Assembly: GCA_016584305.1 (NCBI GenBank)
Contig: JACEEZ010026274.1
Location: forward strand, 5,001-69,000
Length of the DNA: 64,000 bases
Reading direction: 5' to 3'
DNA from: Chionoecetes opilio
Lineage: Eukaryota > Arthropoda > Malacostraca > Decapoda > Majidae
Shown one piece after another: positions 36,110 through 47,054 of this stretch. The translations under genes and the position numbers were made by a program. Each line of letters starts with the position of its first letter. Position 1 is the stretch's first letter. Under the pieces are notes generated by a model. The model did not search any database. It had not been told where the DNA came from and saw only the letters and a program-made list of their open reading frames with translations.

Positions 36110-37780
36110 TCAGAAGAGTTTCTGTAGTTTGCTCTTTCGTTTGTAGGAGCAGCTACTTTCACGTTGTAGCGTCCAGCAATAGTCCCCTATCATATTGGGA
36201 CTGAATCGACCTTGGTATCGGGTTTCCATGGTGGCAATGTCCTGGTGGAAACGTTCCACCTGCTCATCACTGACCGCGCCAAGATTCGTTGGGAAGAAAT
36301 CAAGAAGTGAATGGAAAAAGTGGATTTTGAGTGACATCCGAGCCCCAAGCGCATGGTAACTCTTCAACATGTCATTTACAAGTTCCTCATAATTCGATGC
36401 TCGAACATTACCTAGGTAGTTCTTTATAACAGCCAAAAAGCTCTTCCAAGCAGCTTTTTCCAGGGCAGTTAGGTTCTTTACAAATTCATCATCATTGAGT
36501 AGTTGACGAATTTGAGGGCCATTGAAAACACCTGCCTTTACTTTGGCTTCAGATACAGTGCGTTCAAACTTTGCTAACAAATACTGAAAGCCAGCACCAT
36601 TTTGATCCATGGCCTTCACAAAATTTTTCATTAACCCAAGTTTCAGATGCAATGGAGGTAAGTACACCTTTTCACTGTCAACAAGAGGTTTGTACATACA
36701 GTTGAACCTGCCAGGTGAGTCTTTCGGTCGTGCTGGCCATTCCTTTTGTTTGTAATGTTTGCTGTCCGCTCTAGAGTCCCACAAACAAAGAAACCACATG
36801 TGCTTAGTGTAACCTAACTGGAGTCCTAGAAGCAAGGAGATTACCTTCAGGTCCCCACACAGATTCCACTGATGTTCTTCATATTTAACAGCAGATAACA
36901 AGTCTTCATAGTTTCATAAGTTTCACTCATTTCATGGCATGCGCAATTGGAACACTCGGAAGCTTTTTTCCTTTTATGCAGAAGAACGGCCTTTAGCGTG
37001 TTTTTTCCTGAATCTATGAACAGCCGCCACTCACTCTTATCATAAGTGTGAGACTCACAAAGTTGTTCCATGAGTGTGTAAACATCAAAGCAGTAACAGA
37101 GCTTGTGTTCCATCTTAAAGAAGCTTGAAAGATCTTTATGTCTACGACGAAACGTGGTGATGAGAACTCCTTCTTGTAGCAAATTCCATTCCTTGAGACG
37201 AGATCCAAGGACTTCACTTTTCTCCTTGGGTAGATCTAGGTCCTAGCAAGGTCATGTAGAATTTCCTGACTGATGAATTTGGGCTCTCTGTTGTCTGCCA
37301 TTTCTTGAAAGTCTGTATCCATGGGATTATCCTCCTCGTTCGAATCTGATTCACTTATAGCACTTGCAATTGGAACATTTGGAACTGGGAGATCAGGACC
37401 ATGTGGCACAGGCCTGATGGCAGAAGGTACGTCAGGATACCTGATTTTAGCTCGCGTTTTTACTGAATATCCTTTGATGTTAGTGAGGCAGAAGTAGCAG
37501 TCAGTACTGTGATCCTTTTGTTCACGCCAAACCATTGGGATGCCGAATGCCATGCCTGATGGCCGTTTGCCACGCATCCATTCATTCAAGTGGTTCACAC
37601 AGGGGTTGCATGCTACGTGAGGGGCCCACTTCTTATCTTGATCACCTATACGGCACTTGAAGTAATGCAGATAAGCTGCTTTAACATTCTTTGTAAGAGG
37701 TTTCTTCAGACTGTCAGGGGTAAAAAATTCCACATATGTAACAAAAACTGTCCGATGCATTCACACAGTTACGGCGCTCC
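36110..37780 (-). pseudogene. Cys-rich transposon protein, left copy, ~550 residues in broken frames
   Basis: The N terminus, from about 37,780, is Cys/His-rich: CGIFTPDSLKKPL, AAYLHYFKCRIGDQDKKW, CNPCVNHLNEWMRGKRP, DCYFCLTNIKGYS, consistent with zinc-binding modules of C-x2-C and C-x2-C-x2-H type. An acidic linker follows (SESDSNEEDNPMD). The central region reads SRLKEWNLLQEGVLI and SEWRLFIDSGKNTLKAVLL, then CGDLKVISLLLGLQLGY and LPPLHLKLGLMKNFVKAM. The C terminus has GARMSLKIHFFHSLLDFF, NLGAVSDEQVERFHQDIATM and a basic tail to a stop at 36,110. The frame changes near 37,243 and 36,890. Similar proteins are widespread in arthropod genomes and uncharacterised. A conserved E-R-F-H near the C terminus could be a catalytic Glu (inference). 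Confidence 0.8.
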
Positions 37781-38191
37781 ATCACAGCCCGGTACAAGGT
37801 AATATATACGGTAAACCAACTAAAATTAGGACTCCACTAAATCAAACACATCATATCTGCAAGGAAAAATAAAATGTTTAAACATATGTCAATAACTGTA
37901 CGATCAGTAGGTAAAAATGTACTACACAGCCTGCTAACCCCTCGCCAATACGCAGCGCGCACACCCTCCCCTGCTCACTGCACAAACCACACTGACTCAA
38001 AAACACTGCACTGCCCTAAATAGGTTTGAGAAAAGAAAAGATTAAGAGTTTAAAATGAAAACATTGGTGAAACCTATTTCTGCTGATTTTACCCATATTT
38101 TTTCATGAATTGCGTCTGGTTCTCAAAAACTGGACGTGATAGAGTTAATTGAACATCAGATTCGAGTTCAGCAGGGTCGATTTACCTATAA

Positions 38192-38317
38192 CACTGGTCG
38201 ACAAAAAAAAATCGAAGATATGGTTCTGGACTAAATGAAGCTGATTATAGGTAAATCGATATAATCAGCTTCATTTAGTCCAGAACCATATCTTCGATTT
38301 TTTTTTGTCGACCAGTG
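38192..38317. repeat. 126-bp perfect palindrome at the axis of the inverted copies
   Basis: Two 58-bp arms (38,192-38,249 and 38,260-38,317) are perfect inverted repeats around a 10-nt spacer, GGTAAATCGA. The ends read CACTGGTCGAC and GTCGACCAGTG. The same unit (aatcagcttcatttagtcc...gtcgaccggtgt) is repeated at the outer right end, 40,217-40,275. Confidence 0.97.
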
Positions 38318-40217
38318 TTATCGGTAAATCGACCCTGCTGAACTCGAATCTGATGTTCAATTAACTCTATCACGTCCAGTTTTTGAGAACCAGACGCAAT
38401 TCATGAAAAAATATGGGTAAAATCAGCAGAAATAGGTTTCACCAATGTTTTCATTTTAAACTCTTAATCTTTTCATTTCTCAAGCCTATTTAGGGCAGTG
38501 CAGTGTTTTTGAGTCAGTGTGGTTTGTGCAGTGAGCAGGGGAGGGTGTGCGCGCTGCTTTTTGGCGAGGGGTTAGCAGGCTGTGTAGTACATTTTTACCT
38601 ACTGATCGTACAGGTATTGACATATGTGTAAACATTTTATTTTTCTTTGCAGTTATGATGTGTTTGATTTAGTGGAGTCCTAATTTTAGTTGGTTTACCG
38701 TATATAGTACCTTGTACCGGGCTGTGATGGAGCGCCGTAACTGTGTGAATGCATCGGACAGTTTTTGTTACATATGTGGAATTTTTACCCCTGACAGTCT
38801 GAAGAAACCTCTTACAAAGAATGTTAAAGCAGCTTATCTGCATTACTTCAAGTGCCGTATAGGTGATCAAGATAAGAAGTGGGCCCCTAACGTAGCATGC
38901 AACCCCTGTGTGAACCACTTGAATGAATGGATGCGTGGCAAACGGCCATCACACATGGCATTCGGCATCCCAATGGTTTGGCGTGAACAAAAGGATCACA
39001 GTACTGACTGCTACTTCTGCCTCACTAACATCAAAGGATATTCAGTAAAAACGCGAGCTAAAATCAGGTATCCTGACGTACCTTCTGCCATCAGGCCTGT
39101 GCCACATGGTCCTGATCTCCCAGTTCCAAATGTTCCAATTGCAAGTGCTATAAGTGAATCAGATTCGAACGAGGAGGATAATCCCATGGATACAGACTTT
39201 CAAGAAATGGCAGACACAGAGAGCCCAATTCATCAGTCAGGAAATGCTACATGACCTTGCTAGGGACCTAGATCTACCCAAGGAGAAAAGTGAAGTCCTT
39301 GGATCTCGTCTCAAGGAATGGAATTTGCTACAAGAAGGAGTTCTCATCACCACGTTTCGTCGTAGACATAAAGATCTTTCAAGCTTCTTCAAGATGGAAC
39401 ACAAGCTCTGTTACTGCTTTGATGTTGACACACTCATGGAACAACTTTGTGAGTCTCACACTTATGATAAGAGTGAGTGGCGGCTGTTCATAGATTCAGG
39501 AAAAAAACACGCTAAAGGCCGTTCTCTTCTGCATAAAGGAAATAAGCTTCCGAGTGTTCCATTGCGCATGGCCATGAAATGAGTGAAACTTATGAAACTA
39601 TGAAGACTTTGTTATCTGCTTAAATATGAAGAACATCAGTGGAATCTGTGTGGGGACCTGAAGGTAATCTCCTTGCTTCTAGGACTCCAGTTAGGTTACA
39701 CTAAGCACATGTGGTTTCTTTGTTTGTGGGACTCTAGAGCGGACAGCAAACATTACAAACAAAAGGAATGGCCAGCACGACCGAAAGACTCACCTGGCAG
39801 GTTCAACTGTATGTACAAACCTCTTGTTGACAGTGAAAAAGGTGTATATATAAAGTCAAAATTTACTGTGATTTGGCATATTTTCGGATATTTCCAAGAT
39901 GAGGCACATTTTCGGATATATTTGGAACATAATTTATGTATATTTTTTTGCCAGATATGTACATTAGGTCCTAATAAAGCCGCAGGCACCACCAGAATTT
40001 AATTACGAGTAATATATATTAACGTAGGGGATTGTTTCGATTAATTATATAATTTATATACGTATATAATTATAATAGCTATTAAAATTTAAAATGCCGA
40101 TATTTCAAAATCTATACGTGCTAGAGAAAAAGCAATGCCATTTTTGAAATCAGCAGCGAAAATGCTTTCCAACCCACACACAATGAACTCAGAACCATTT
40201 TTGATGTCGACCAGTGT
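38318..40217 (+). mobile_element. mobile element with Cys-rich protein, right (deleted) copy
   Basis: The head-to-head partner of the left copy. Upstream region 38,318-38,726 includes a possible splice acceptor, ttttctttgcag, at about 38,640-38,651. The copy ends at CGACCAGTG (40,217). It lacks about 0.8 kb found in the left copy; the junction at about 39,841 (gtgtatatataaag) sits where the left copy has the (TA)n tract. Confidence 0.9.
38727..39843 (+). pseudogene. Cys-rich transposon protein, right copy, 3'-truncated
   Basis: Begins MERRNCVNASDSFCYICG (38,727) and follows the left-copy protein through the zinc-like modules, the acidic linker and the SRLKEWNLL and CGDLKVISLLLGLQL regions. 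It stops being homologous at VDSEKG (about 39,843), where a deletion fuses it to the element 3' region. The C-terminal third with LPPLHLKLGL and SDEQVERFHQ is gone. Frame changes occur near 39,228, 39,545 and 39,630. The N-terminal part is open for about 170 codons. This copy preserves the ATG that gives the better start of the family protein; in the left copy the same start at about 37,780 is preserved but followed by a frame change. Confidence 0.85.
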
Positions 40218-40275
40218 AATCAGCTTCATTTAGTCCAGAACCATATCTTCGATTTTTTTTTGTCGACCGGTGTAA
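40218..40275 (+). repeat. extra terminal unit of the head-to-head element
   Basis: A second copy of the 58-bp palindrome arm, aatcagcttcatttagtcc to gtcgaccggtgt, immediately outside the right copy. It makes the right end a tandem of two terminal units. Confidence 0.9.
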
Positions 40276-40318
40276 TCAATTGATCTAGAATATACACATA
40301 AGAACACAGGGTATACTT

Positions 40319-40450
40319 ACGTAGGGCACAATAAGTTCGAGTTTCTTCCCTATACGGAGGGTTGTGTTGTGCGCGCGTTTTCTTTGAGTCTGCCTTATAA
40401 TCTCCAGAAACTCGTGTGATTTCACTGGTGCCGTCCCGGCATACAGCTGG
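40319..40450 (-). other. candidate spliced exon
   Basis: On the minus strand the stretch reads open in one frame (APVKSHEFLEIIRQTQRK, then TLRIGKKLELIVPY) and ends exactly at a consensus donor, CCCTAC|GTAAGTAT (intron starts at 40,318). It could be an upstream exon of the transposase-like gene at 34.0-35.3 kb, with the head-to-head element lying in the intron, but the splice phase I can infer for the next exon does not match. Treat as a possibility only. Confidence 0.3.
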
Positions 40451-40465
40451 TAAAATTATGCCTCC

Positions 40466-40605
40466 CGAAAAGAGCTTGGAGCTCATAATGACCGATCTTT
40501 GGGTAATGCTGGAACCTCACACACCACACACCCCATCACCTTGCTCAAGGGGAACAGTATCAATATTTGCTGTCAGTGGAATCCACCTTGAGCGGGGCTT
40601 GAAAT
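40466..40605 (-). mobile_element. tRNA-derived SINE, family S2, copy 2 (partial)
   Basis: Shares gagctcataatgaccgatc, gggtaatgctgg and acctcacacaccacacac with copy 1 at 29.9 kb in the same orientation. The tRNA-like head is decayed past recognition. Confidence 0.82.
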
Positions 40606-40639
40606 GTAGACTTGCTGAAAATCAAGCGGAGATGCTTCT

Positions 40640-41682
40640 AATCTGACTACAGGCTGTGTGTGACTTGTCATTATAGGCGGCACCTTTCCCTCATTCAGGC
40701 TTTCAAGTGCCTCTTTCCAGGGCCCAGGCGTTTGTTGGCACCGCTTCTAGCCACGCTTCATGTATACATGTGTTCTTGACGATGATTTGCTTCCTTGCAC
40801 ACCTTAGCTTCGATGGCCAACAAGTGGCCTGTGATATAATACAATGCGGTGCCGTTAATCTTATTCTTTAGGCCTTCGAAGCTAAGTGACCTTATTTCTT
40901 TAGGGCCTCGAAGCTCAATGAAGACCTTGAGGTGGCGTCCTGCACACCAGAGGTTACTTTCAACTCAGCTGTCAAATCCACAATACTTGAAACGTTACAT
41001 AAAAGTGTTTCTTACAAGGTCTCAGTGAATACCAAACTTTTATGGGATGCAATCTCCATCACTTTTGCCCTTCTTCCATTTAACCTCATCCGCTCTTCTT
41101 CTTGCTACCTCCTCCTCCTCCTCAGGTATACTGCAGACTGTTTAAGTTCTTCAGCGTAAATACACTTGAGAAGGAAACACTTCATAAGTAATCACTTCCC
41201 CCGGCTGAACAACGAACGATTGTGGATGTTGGCGTTCCGATAAGAGGTGACGGAAATTAGAGACTGTCTTGTTTTGAGGGCACGGCAGCTCGCTCTCTCT
41301 TGACACCGGTTAACCCTTCACTGATATCACAACTCATGACATCAGATGGTTTTATTTCTTTTCCTTCGCGATATTTGTGATTAGCAAATTTCTCAAACGT
41401 GCCCGACCCCTTCGTCTCTGATGTTTGAGGAGGGCTTGATGTGGAGGTGTTAGATCGCTGTGCCCAATATAGTCTATTCAACAAAGCATGCGTGGTAGTT
41501 CAATTAAGTAAGCAGGTAATATTTGACATTGTTTCACGTGCATTCCTTACAATCTGTTTCTAATATTCATAATTTTATAATTACAGCAATAGTTAACAAC
41601 ATAATTAACAGCAGGACAAAAATTAAATTAGTAAATTAAGACCCCGAAGAAAAACCTGTTGAGTAAAATATTCGTAGCGTTA
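40640..41682. other. unassigned DNA
   Basis: No recognisable gene. Words such as ttaggcctycgaagct occur twice (about 40,867 and 40,901), a small local duplication. Confidence 0.45.
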
Positions 41683-42003
41683 GTACGACAATGTTAGCAG
41701 CCTTATAAAAAAAAAATTATAAGTGTTGGCAGCCCTGTGAAGAAAATTGCGAATATGTTGGCAGTTTTGTCAAGAAAATTAGGAATATGTTAGCAGTTTT
41801 GTCAAGAAAATTAGGAATATGTTAGCAGTTGTGTTCAGAAAATTAGCAATACGTAGGCAGCCTTGTAAAGAAAATTACGACTAATGTTGACAGTTTTGTC
41901 TAGAAAATTAGGAATATGTTGGCAGTTTCTCTCAAAAAAAATGGAATATTTTGGCAGGCTTGTAAAGAAAATTACAGAAATGTTGGCAATTTTGTCAGGG
42001 GAT
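41683..42003. repeat. 32-bp minisatellite, about 10 units
   Basis: Diverged units of the form tgttggcagttttgtcaaga plus aaattaggaata. Two adjacent units near 41,757-41,820 are nearly identical and the rest vary. The minus-strand ORF across it is a repeat artefact. Confidence 0.9.
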
Positions 42004-42790
42004 AAAAATGCAGCAAACCTAAACAACAAAAGCCTTGGTAGCAGGTCAACAAAATCAATGATAACCTCAATTATGAAAACTTCAATGAAAACGTGTTTAT
42101 TTTAGACTTAGTGATATGGCTTAGCTGGGATATCAACGTAGTGATATATTTCTTGATTATTTGTTTTAACTTAAGTTTTCATTAATCTAAAGCCTGGCAC
42201 TCAAAATACTCAGAATCTACTCATTAAAATACTGGTTGCAACATAGGGATTGATTTCTAATAATTTACTGTAAAAAAAGTCAATAGGTCAAAGTCTGGCA
42301 CTCAAAATATTCAGTCAACTCATCAAAATACTCACCACACAGAAGCCAAAAATGAGACTTGAGCAAACTCATGATTAAAACCGAGTTTGTCAAGCAAATT
42401 AAGAGCCAGCTCGCTTGTAGTCCACCTAAATGTAAAGGTAAATGAAGTGGAGCAAGGACAGCAGAGTGAGATGCCATGATTACTTGAGAGGCCACCCTAT
42501 CAATGGTCTTGTCGATGAGGTAGTAGTAGTAACCTAATAAGTAAGCTCGCATGAGTTGGGTTCGTTAGGAGTCATTACTTCGCTGAACATTCTCGTCAAG
42601 ATATTGTTGCGTGGTCTCATTGGGAATCTAGTCTAAATGTCTGTATATAAAAAAAATGTTTGAAAGTTAGACAGTGATGTTAAAAGAAAAAGAAAAGTCA
42701 CGAGTGTAACAGATGGAAGGGATGCGTAGTGAAATGGGCGCGGAAAGAAAACTGATGACGTGAACAAATATGAACCATTCCCATTGTTCA
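42004..42790. other. unassigned AT-rich DNA
   Basis: Contains a local duplication (aaagyctggcactcaaaat at about 42,190 and 42,290). No gene is recognised. Confidence 0.45.
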
Positions 42791-43395
42791 TCAGTTATTA
42801 TTATCATTATCAGATTTCTTTGATTATTGTTACTATTGTTATTATTATTTATTTTATTTTATTTTATTTTTATTATTAGGGTTTTTATTATTATTATCAT
42901 TATGTTATTAATAATTGTTATTTTCATTATTATTATTATTGTTATAATTATTATTAATTATTTGCTTACTAATTATTATCATTATCATTATTATTGATAT
43001 TATCTTTTTTTGTTATTATTATCGCTATTATCATCGTTATTGGAATTATTGTCATCATTATGATAGTTATCATTCTTCTTCCTCTGATGCTTTTCTTCTA
43101 CTTTTTATTTTTTGTTTTTTATTCGTAGCTATAATTGTTATTATTTATACTAATTTTTGTTTTTATTATTAGTGTTATAGTTATTTTCATTATATTATTA
43201 TCATGGCATTATCGTTATTATTACAGCATTTTTATTATTATTATTGTTATTATAATTATAATTATCCTTATTGTTGTTATTAATAAACATATTATTATTA
43301 TCAATTATATAATAATGATAATTATTATTATCTTTATTAGTAGTTATAGCAGCAGTAGTAGTAGTAGTATCATTATTATTGTTATATGATCTTTA
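42791..43395. repeat. cryptic (ATT)n-rich region
   Basis: Impure ATT/ATC trinucleotides over about 600 bp. A hydrophobic poly-Ile ORF here is an artefact. Confidence 0.9.
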
Positions 43396-43446
43396 TGATT
43401 ATTACGTGTCCTCGTTTACGGAACACATCCTATGGGTGAGCGCGGG

Positions 43447-43600
43447 TCCCCAACCTCTTCAGTTTATCGATCCCTTCGGGGAATCCCTGTTCTGTTTTCA
43501 ACCCCCTAAGCATTCATTACAATCATTCATTCATCCACTTTAATGGCGGGAAGAGTATAATCAGGCCACTCTGATGATTGGAAGAGTTGGAAGGTGCCGT
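43447..43600 (+). mobile_element. hAT-like repeat family, copy 2
   Basis: Opens with ggtccccaacctcttcag, then ccctgttctgttttcaaccc, cattcattacaatcattc and ccactttaatggcggg. It matches copy 1 (minus strand, 8.9-9.02 kb) and copy 3 (52.5 kb) over about 130 bp. Confidence 0.75.
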
Positions 43601-44540
43601 GACAAATTTGTTTACCCAGACTCCCGCCGCTCCCACAGTGGATAGAAGGCTGATTATATTTTTTATAGGTGAGCAGGGAGCGATTCATGGCTAAATAATA
43701 AAATGATGTGCTTTGAAGTTAGATGTATAATTACACATAATATTAAAGAAAGGTTGACAAATGAGACATCTTACCTGGGTTCGAACTGAGCGCGGTCAGG
43801 ACTTCAAGTGAGCACAGCGTTGCGTGCTGCTTGGAATTATCGATACTGCAGCTGCTGATGACAGCTTAAACGGACGACTCTCCGCTTTCACGGCGGTTCA
43901 TGTTCCCAGGCAATCTTGGCCCTCTAGATATTTTCACACTGGGACGTATTTTATACCAACATGATCAGAAAAGTGTGTAGATTTAGGAACCGTGCTTAAA
44001 ATTTAATGGGATCAAAATTAGCCGAGCAATGAAGAGTTGAAGTCAAATAAGTTACAAAAAATGTTTGTGCACTATTTTACTTAACCTTCATTTTCGTATA
44101 TTTATGCTTAACACTTAATAACACTTAATGACACTTTATTATGTTTGCTTTTTAACAGTATTTTACAATTATTGTAACAAGGTATGGTTTTGCAAACAGC
44201 CTCTTGCAAGCAAAAGCTTTTTGGGCAAAGGTGTGGGGAGAGAGGGAAAACACACAGAAAAAACCCCACAAAGATATAAAATATTAAATATATAGAATGA
44301 CATAAACAGGCGATAATAGTTAGTAAGTTACTTAGACTAATTTACTTAAATTACAGTTACAAATTTACACTAATGCAATGTAGAATTTCCTCAGGAAGAC
44401 GATGCTGACCTCAGTTTTTCTTAATATTAAATAGTAGTGTCAGGAAATTGGGTAAGATTGAGGTGTGTGAAATCGTCGGTTTTGGATCTTTCAGCCCACT
44501 AAGATGGCCGACAGCTTGGAGCGGTAGCGACACTCAGGGT
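43601..44540. other. unassigned DNA
   Basis: No recognisable gene or repeat boundary. Confidence 0.45.
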
Positions 44541-44793
44541 CTTTTATCCTTGGCCTGACGCGCACTCTAGGTCTTTGAAACTGTGGTCCCGACCTTCACC
44601 ACGGCTACATGGGCGGAGGTGTTCCGCACTATGCCCTCGGGGGCAACACCATGCCAGTCCTCGCGGGGGAAGGTGAAGGAGGCGATCAACCGCCTCCCGC
44701 GCCCCCAGCACCCGCACTCTTGCCTCCTGTAGGACAGCGTGAGGCGCTACCAGCACCGCGATGCTCGAGGATACTTTGAGCCTGTGAGTTTCT
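44541..44793 (+). other. GC-rich island with candidate splice sites
   Basis: A 250-bp CpG- and GC-rich block in AT-rich DNA. A pyrimidine tract ending in ctcctgtag (to 44,734) is followed by 51 bases open in frame (DSVRRYQHRDARGYFEP) and a donor, CCT|GTGAGT (about 44,786). It could be a short internal exon of a host gene, but there is no homology I recognise. Confidence 0.3.
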
Positions 44794-44939
44794 TGTCCCA
44801 TTTCTGTTTTTTTAATCTAAAAAAGTGGAAAGCAGGTAAAAAAATAACCCGAGAGATTAAGAAATTAGAGTAAAGAAAGACGAGTTAATGTATAGAACAA
44901 GAAATAAAAGAAATATAATATGATGAATACATACATATA

Positions 44940-45699
44940 CAGGGTGTAACACGAGTTTATGCAAATATTAATACAGGTGAAAGAACATGTAATTCTAAGC
45001 ACAAAATATTCTATAACCATATGCTTTTTGAAGCTTCCTTTAGACGTGAGATGAAGTTAGAAAAATTAGCGCGGCCAGTAATTTCACCATGGCAGGCAGC
45101 TGCCGCTCGGTGACATTTTGTATGATTTAATCATAATGTTTACTAGTAATGGAGCATTACATTATCTTATAACAACACAATTGGTATTAATGGACATGTT
45201 ATTACTAAATAAGCAGTACATGAGAACAGCAGGGCTGTAATAAACAATACTGTAAAAGGCTACATGGTATCGTGTCAGGGAGGGGTAGGATGGAACACGT
45301 GACTCAGCTGATCGGCGTGAGGCCTCGCAGCCTAGTCCCTCCTTCCTGCCCCGCCCTGACGCATTGCCACTTAGCCTTGTACAGTATTGTTTATTACAGC
45401 CCTGCTGTTCTCATGTACTGCATATTTAGTAATAACATGTCCATTAATACCAATTGTGTTGTTATAAGATAATGTAATGCTCCATTACTAGTAAACATTA
45501 TGATTAAATCATACAAAATGTCACCGAGCGGCAGCTGCCTGCCATGGTGAAATTACTGGCCGCGCTAATTTTTCTAACTTCATCTCACGTCTAAAGGAAG
45601 CTTCAAAAAGCATATGGTTATAGAATATTTTGTGCTTAGAATTACATGTTCTTTCACCTGTATCAATATTTGCATAAACTCGTGTCGTGTTACACCCTG
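44940..45699. mobile_element. 760-bp foldback element with ~345-bp inverted arms, TA-flanked
   Basis: The left end CAGGGTGTAACACGAGTTTA (44,940) and the right end ...GTGTTACACCCTG (45,699) are inverted. The arms match almost without interruption to about 45,285 and from about 45,345, leaving a loop of roughly 55 bp. Flanking TA (44,938-44,939 and 45,700-45,701) and a CAGGGTGT terminus fit the Tc1/mariner group. No coding capacity. Confidence 0.92.
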
Positions 45700-46093
45700 T
45701 ATATGTAATGAAATAGAAATGAATGGTTTTACTGATCAGATTTGTACTTAATCAGCTGACTGAATACCCACACCAGTCATGAACATGACGCTTAACTCTT
45801 CCTTGAGGCACCATGTTATTGATTTTATGTATTTCAATATGTATATTCTATATGATGTAGTGCAGTTCAGTAGTATAGTTAAGTTCATGCCCTTCAATGC
45901 CTTTTGTACATTTTCCTCAGTTTTTTACGACCTTGGTCAGCTCGTAAATAGCGACCGAGCATTTATGAGCTCCTCCACATTACCTTATACATATGTAATT
46001 TCTACTTATATTTCTCACTAGCCTCAAAGCCGCCTCCGGGCGGACTTTTTGTCTAACTCCTGCGGAGGGCTATTGGTCGGCCCACCACCTGTG
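45700..46093. other. unassigned DNA
   Basis: No gene recognised. GC-rich inverted words gcctccgggcgg lie near 46,031. Confidence 0.45.
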
Positions 46094-46290
46094 TGTCACT
46101 CACCCATTACCCATCACCCCCCACCCATTCACTCACCCATTACCCATCACCACACACCCATTCACTCCCCCATTACCCATCACCCCCCACCTATTCCCTC
46201 ACCCATCACCCATCACCCCTCACCCATCACCCCACACCCATTACCCATCACCCCACCCATTCACTCACCCATTACCCATCACCCTGCATC
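46094..46290. repeat. C-rich minisatellite, CACCCATTACCCATCACC units
   Basis: Units of 10 to 30 bp composed of cacccattacccatcac and attcactcac in variable order. Confidence 0.92.
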
Positions 46291-46478
46291 AAGGTTTCCT
46301 CAATTCTCGCAACCCACATTTTTTTTTCATTCGCGCTAATAGGCTACTAAAAAAAAAAAAGAGAAAAAAAGTGATCGGATCATCCCATAAGGGGGCTTAT
46401 AATGTGCGCCTGGTCGAGCTGGTTCCAAAACTGTGCCATATGATGGGATTGTGTCCACGGGGGGCGGAACTTAGCGCG

Positions 46479-46520
46479 GACACACACACCCACACACAGA
46501 CACACACACACACAGACACA
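46479..46520. repeat. short (AC)n microsatellite
   Basis: Impure AC with CCCACAC and AGAC interruptions. Confidence 0.9.
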
Positions 46521-46805
46521 CTTTCGGTTATATTATTATAGATATTGTGATCGCCCTGGCGCATCACGTGTCTTCTGCAAACAGCGCATCTGGATGCGGT
46601 TTCCGCAAAAGGGCCCTCTGGTCTCTGCCTCCTGCCAGAGTTAGTTGTCGGGTAAACCTCATAACGGGTGGACGGGAGGCTCGTTAGTCTACTCCTACGT
46701 TCAATAAAGTTAAGGTGTATAGGAAACAGGCGTTTCCTTTTAACACCCTTGTTAGTTTCACAAGTTACAATTAACACTGTTTTACCGTTAATCATAACGG
46801 GAAGG

Positions 46806-47030
<225 letters not shown>

Positions 47031-47054
47031 GGTACATAACGGGGACATAAGGGT

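Larger units (their letters stand above)
35483..38191 (-). mobile_element. mobile element with Cys-rich protein, left (longer) copy
   Basis: This copy lies on the minus strand, with its 5' end at the palindrome axis (38,192) and its 3' end at 35,483 in CACTGGTCGACACC. It shares an inverted, near-identical sequence with 38,318-40,217. It includes an upstream region (37,790-38,190), the protein gene, a (TA)n tract at 35,852-35,933 and a 3' region with words such as taatcgaaacaatcccc. Confidence 0.9.

Noticed and set aside
35483..40275. The inverted copies as a pure assembly artefact
   Set aside because: The arms differ by a 0.8-kb deletion, several substitutions and an extra terminal unit on one side, which a simple read-through hairpin would not give.
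42280..42552. 90-codon hydrophobic minus-strand ORF
   Set aside because: No homology. Hydrophobicity comes from AT-rich codons and the stretch has a local duplication.
44544..44801. 85-codon minus-strand ORF in the GC island
   Set aside because: High GC lowers stop frequency. The splice-like signals are on the other strand, so I kept only the plus-strand candidate.
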